From: Brevibacillus dissolubilis
Lineage (GTDB): Bacteria > Bacillota > Bacilli > Brevibacillales > Brevibacillaceae
Direction: 5' to 3'
Assembly: GCF_006170445.1 (NCBI RefSeq)
Contig: NZ_VCNA01000005.1
Location: forward strand, 124,001 to 188,000
DNA: 64,000 nt
Shown here: positions 61,683 through 64,000 of the stretch, piece after piece
Layout of the letters: every line of letters begins with the position of its first letter
How positions within the stretch are numbered: the stretch's first letter is position 1
The notes under the pieces: model-generated
Database searches by the model: none
What the model saw: the letters and a program-made list of their open reading frames with translations, nothing else
What the model was told of the DNA's origin: nothing
Program-made: the position numbers and the translations under genes

Positions 61683-63506
61683 ATGGAACATATCTATCGC
61701 ACCGTCTTTTGCGGTGAAGTCAGCAAAGAACACGTAGGACAACAGATTACCCTGAACGGTTGGGTACAAAAACGCCGTGACTTAGGCGGCGTCATCTTTA
61801 TCGACCTGCGCGACAGAGAAGGTCTCGTGCAAGTGGTCTTCAATCCAGAAGTAAACAAAGAAGCATGGGAAAAAGGCGACAAAGTGCGCAGCGAATACGT
61901 ACTCAGCGTAACCGGTACCGTCGTCAACCGCGCTCCAGAAGCGATCAACCCTAAACTCAAAACCGGTGAGTATGAGATCCTGGTCTCTGACATCACCATC
62001 CTCAATACAGCGAAAACGACGCCATTCCAAATCGAAGACGAGGTAGAAGTAGATGAGCAGATCCGTCTGAAATACCGTTACCTCGACCTGCGCCGTCCAG
62101 AGATGCAGCGCACCATGATGCTTCGCTCCAAAGCAGCAAAAGCATTCCGTGACTTCCTCGACGGCAAAGGCTTCATGGAAGTAGAAACCCCGATGCTCAC
62201 CAAGAGCACACCAGAGGGCGCACGTGACTATCTCGTACCATCCCGTGTACACCCAAGCGAATTCTACGCGCTGCCACAATCTCCGCAGCTGTTCAAGCAG
62301 CTTCTGATGGTATCCGGTTTCGAGCGCTATTATCAGATCGTCCGTTGCTTCCGCGACGAAGACCTGCGTGCAGACCGTCAGCCTGAATTCACCCAAGTGG
62401 ACATTGAGACCTCCTTCTTGCCGATGGAGGAACTGCTCCCAATGATGGAACAAATGGTGGCACACGTATTCAAATCCACACTCGGTGTGGACGTACCGGC
62501 TCCATTCCCGCGCCTCACCTATGCAGAAGCAATGGACCGCTACGGCTCCGACAAGCCAGACGTTCGTTTTGGCATGGAGCTGGTGAATGTCGCTGACCTC
62601 GTAGAAAACAGCGGCTTCGGCGTATTCGCCAACGCGGTCAAAGCAGGCAACCAAGTCAAAGCAATCAACGCCAAAGGCTGCGGTCACTTCTCCCGTAAAG
62701 ACGTAGACGACCTCGGCAAGTTCACTTCCCGCTATGGCGCGAAAGGTCTTGCATGGATCGCGTTTAAGGACAACGAAGTAAAAGGCCCAATCGCGAAGTT
62801 CTTCTCTGAGGAAGAAGTGGCAAACCTCAAAGCCCGCACCCAAGCAGAAGAAGGCGACCTGCTCCTCTTCGTCGCTGACAAACCAAAAGTGGTAGCAGAC
62901 GCACTCGGCGCACTCCGCACCAAGCTGGGTAACGAGCTTGGCCTGATCGACCACAGCCAATTCGCATTCCTCTGGGTAGTAGACTTCCCGCTGGTTGAGT
63001 GGGATGAAGATGCACAGCGCTACGTGGCTCTGCACCACCCGTTCACCCGTCCAAAAGACGAAGACCTGCACCTCATGGAAACCGACCCAGCAGCTGTCCG
63101 CGCACAAGCATACGACATGGTACTCAACGGCTACGAGCTTGGCGGCGGTTCCATGCGGATCTTCAAGCGTGACGTACAGGAAAAAATGTTCGACCTGCTT
63201 GGCTTCTCCCCAGAAGAAGCGCGTGCCCAATTCGGCTTCCTCTTGGATGCATTCGAATACGGTACACCACCACACGGCGGTATCGCACTTGGTCTCGACC
63301 GACTCGTGATGCTCCTCGCTGGCCGCACCAACCTGCGTGAAGTCATCGCGTTCCCGAAAACCGCGAGCGCAAGCGACCTCATGGTTCAAGCGCCAAGCCA
63401 GGTAGCAGACGCACAGCTCCGCGACCTCAACATCGCCGTCACTGTGGAAAAAGAAGAAAAAGAGCCGGTTGCCAACGCAACAGCAGCCGTAGCAGAAGAT
63501 CAGTAA
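61683..63506 (+). CDS. aspS: aspartyl-tRNA synthetase
   Basis: 607 residues from ATG 61683 after GGAGGGG. The N-terminal OB-fold ([31 protein letters not shown]) binds the anticodon. Class II motifs are present ([62 protein letters not shown]). The GAD insertion domain of bacterial AspRS lies in the middle ([22 protein letters not shown]). The 20-residue C-terminal tail rich in Glu and Ala is variable. It is followed by the 6S RNA gene. Confidence 0.97.
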   Translation: MEHIYRTVFCGEVSKEHVGQQITLNGWVQKRRDLGGVIFIDLRDREGLVQVVFNPEVNKEAWEKGDKVRSEYVLSVTGTVVNRAPEAINPKLKTGEYEILVSDITILNTAKTTPFQIEDEVEVDEQIRLKYRYLDLRRPEMQRTMMLRSKAAKAFRDFLDGKGFMEVETPMLTKSTPEGARDYLVPSRVHPSEFYALPQSPQLFKQLLMVSGFERYYQIVRCFRDEDLRADRQPEFTQVDIETSFLPMEELLPMMEQMVAHVFKSTLGVDVPAPFPRLTYAEAMDRYGSDKPDVRFGMELVNVADLVENSGFGVFANAVKAGNQVKAINAKGCGHFSRKDVDDLGKFTSRYGAKGLAWIAFKDNEVKGPIAKFFSEEEVANLKARTQAEEGDLLLFVADKPKVVADALGALRTKLGNELGLIDHSQFAFLWVVDFPLVEWDEDAQRYVALHHPFTRPKDEDLHLMETDPAAVRAQAYDMVLNGYELGGGSMRIFKRDVQEKMFDLLGFSPEEARAQFGFLLDAFEYGTPPHGGIALGLDRLVMLLAGRTNLREVIAFPKTASASDLMVQAPSQVADAQLRDLNIAVTVEKEEKEPVANATAAVAEDQ

Positions 63507-63540
63507 TAGTCACGAATAGCAGCAACGATTAAAGGGAATC

Positions 63541-63739
63541 ATGGAAAATAAGCCCTGAGATGTACGTAACCACCGAAGTTTTGAGCCACAAGAGTTTGTT
63601 AAGGGAGTTTATACGTCCGGGTAGCACGAAGGCATGCCTCCATCGAGTGGACGTCTGAGGGCCCCGGCAGGACACCCACCTGCGTAGCTGCAGGTTCAAA
63701 ACTTAGGCTAGGAAGCGGCATAATGGGGCTGTTTTCCTG
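63541..63739 (+). ncRNA. ssrS: 6S RNA
   Basis: The stretch between aspS and tcdA has no coding frame but folds into a long closed rod. The closing stem pairs GGAAAATAAGCCC near 63543 with GGGGCTGTTTTCC near 63724. A central bulge region is followed by many internal pairs (for example ACGTCC / GGACGT). In B. subtilis a 6S RNA gene (bsrA) lies at exactly this position between aspS and yrvM. 6S RNA imitates an open promoter and sequesters RNA polymerase. The ends are estimated, not measured. Confidence 0.8.
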
Positions 63740-63793
63740 TCTATAATCCCGACTTTATAACTTGGGTATATATATTGCTTTTGGAAAGGACTT

Positions 63794-64000
63794 ATGAAGA
63801 TGCTTCATCAATTTTCCCGTTGTGAACTCGCATTCGGCCCAGAAGGCTTAGAAAAAATGAAAAACAGCACAGTAGCTGTACTCGGCATCGGCGGTGTCGG
63901 CTCCTTCACCGTAGAAGCGCTCGCCCGCACCGGCGTCGGCAAGCTCGTGCTGATCGATAAAGACGTGGTGGATATCACCAACATCAACCGCCAGATCCAC
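63794..64000 (+). CDS. tcdA: tRNA threonylcarbamoyladenosine dehydratase, N-terminal fragment
   Basis: The first 69 residues of a gene that runs out of the window. The start MKMLHQFSRCELAFGPEGLEKM and the nucleotide-binding VLGIGGVGSFTVEALARTGVGKLVLIDKDVVDITNINRQIH identify a ThiF/MoeB-type E1-like enzyme of the TcdA/YrvM subgroup. It forms cyclic t6A at tRNA position 37. ATG 63794 is close to GGAAAGGA; ATG 63800, two codons on, is spaced better and may be the true start. Confidence 0.9.
   Translation, partial: MKMLHQFSRCELAFGPEGLEKMKNSTVAVLGIGGVGSFTVEALARTGVGKLVLIDKDVVDITNINRQIH

Noticed and set aside
61782-63389. Long open frame opposite aspS
   Set aside because: A by-product of codon bias on the opposite strand; rich in Cys, His and aromatic residues, with no domain pattern.

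Overview
The window looks like chromosomal DNA of a spore-forming, Gram-positive member of the Bacillales. The backbone follows the order known from Bacillus: ruvC-ruvA-ruvB, queA, tgt, yajC, a yrzE-type gene, a DUF421 gene, spoVB, comN, secD/secF, recJ, apt, rel, dtd, a cell-wall amidase, hemZ, a T-box leader, hisS-aspS, 6S RNA and tcdA. GC content is moderate, split SecD and SecF proteins replace the fused SecDF of Bacillus subtilis, and SpoIID-like, SpoVB and WG-repeat proteins are present. This suggests an Alicyclobacillaceae-type organism such as Tumebacillus. That placement is an inference, not a match.

Layout. 1-2.1 kb: end of a GlnK/GlnL-like two-component system, a small gene and a decayed gene. 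2.1-11.9 kb: Holliday-junction genes ruvCAB, a lipoprotein, a large exported WG-repeat protein, a SpoIID/LytB-like protein and queA. 11.9-13.9 kb: a 2.05-kb transposon-like unit with 32-bp inverted ends and a 5-bp target duplication but no transposase. It carries a LysE-type exporter and a TrmB-type regulator that share a divergent promoter with paired operators. 14-16.4 kb: a MerR regulator, a second LysE exporter and an exported beta/gamma-crystallin protein. 16.9-23.9 kb: two tandem secreted M6 metalloproteases with different C-terminal modules. 24-26.3 kb: a structured repeat, a 53-residue gene, tgt and yajC.

26.3-36.1 kb is accessory DNA lying between yajC and the yrzE-type gene: a membrane GGDEF-EAL protein, an AT-rich four-gene operon, an IS3-family element and an IS256-family element with a frameshifted transposase. 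The operon encodes an AAA ATPase, a DUF4435/TOPRIM protein, a ParA-like ATPase and an unknown protein. The first two genes resemble the PARIS anti-phage pair. The two added genes make this the best candidate here for an undescribed defence system.

36.1-64 kb: conserved backbone for protein export (secD, secF), Mg2+ and cation transport (corA, CDF), DNA repair (recJ), purine salvage and the stringent response (apt, rel), D-aminoacyl-tRNA removal (dtd), a MarR-controlled MFS pump, acetyltransferases, an SH3b amidase, hemZ and a T-box-controlled hisS-aspS operon followed by 6S RNA.

The most unusual non-coding signal is a set of palindromic intergenic elements. Two copies are about 240 bp (49080-49315 and 51357-51597), and two copies have a 42-nt conserved loop (24100-24191 and 49501-49586). 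In both classes internal motifs are conserved while the stem sequences differ and remain complementary. That is covariation, which points to selection for structure.
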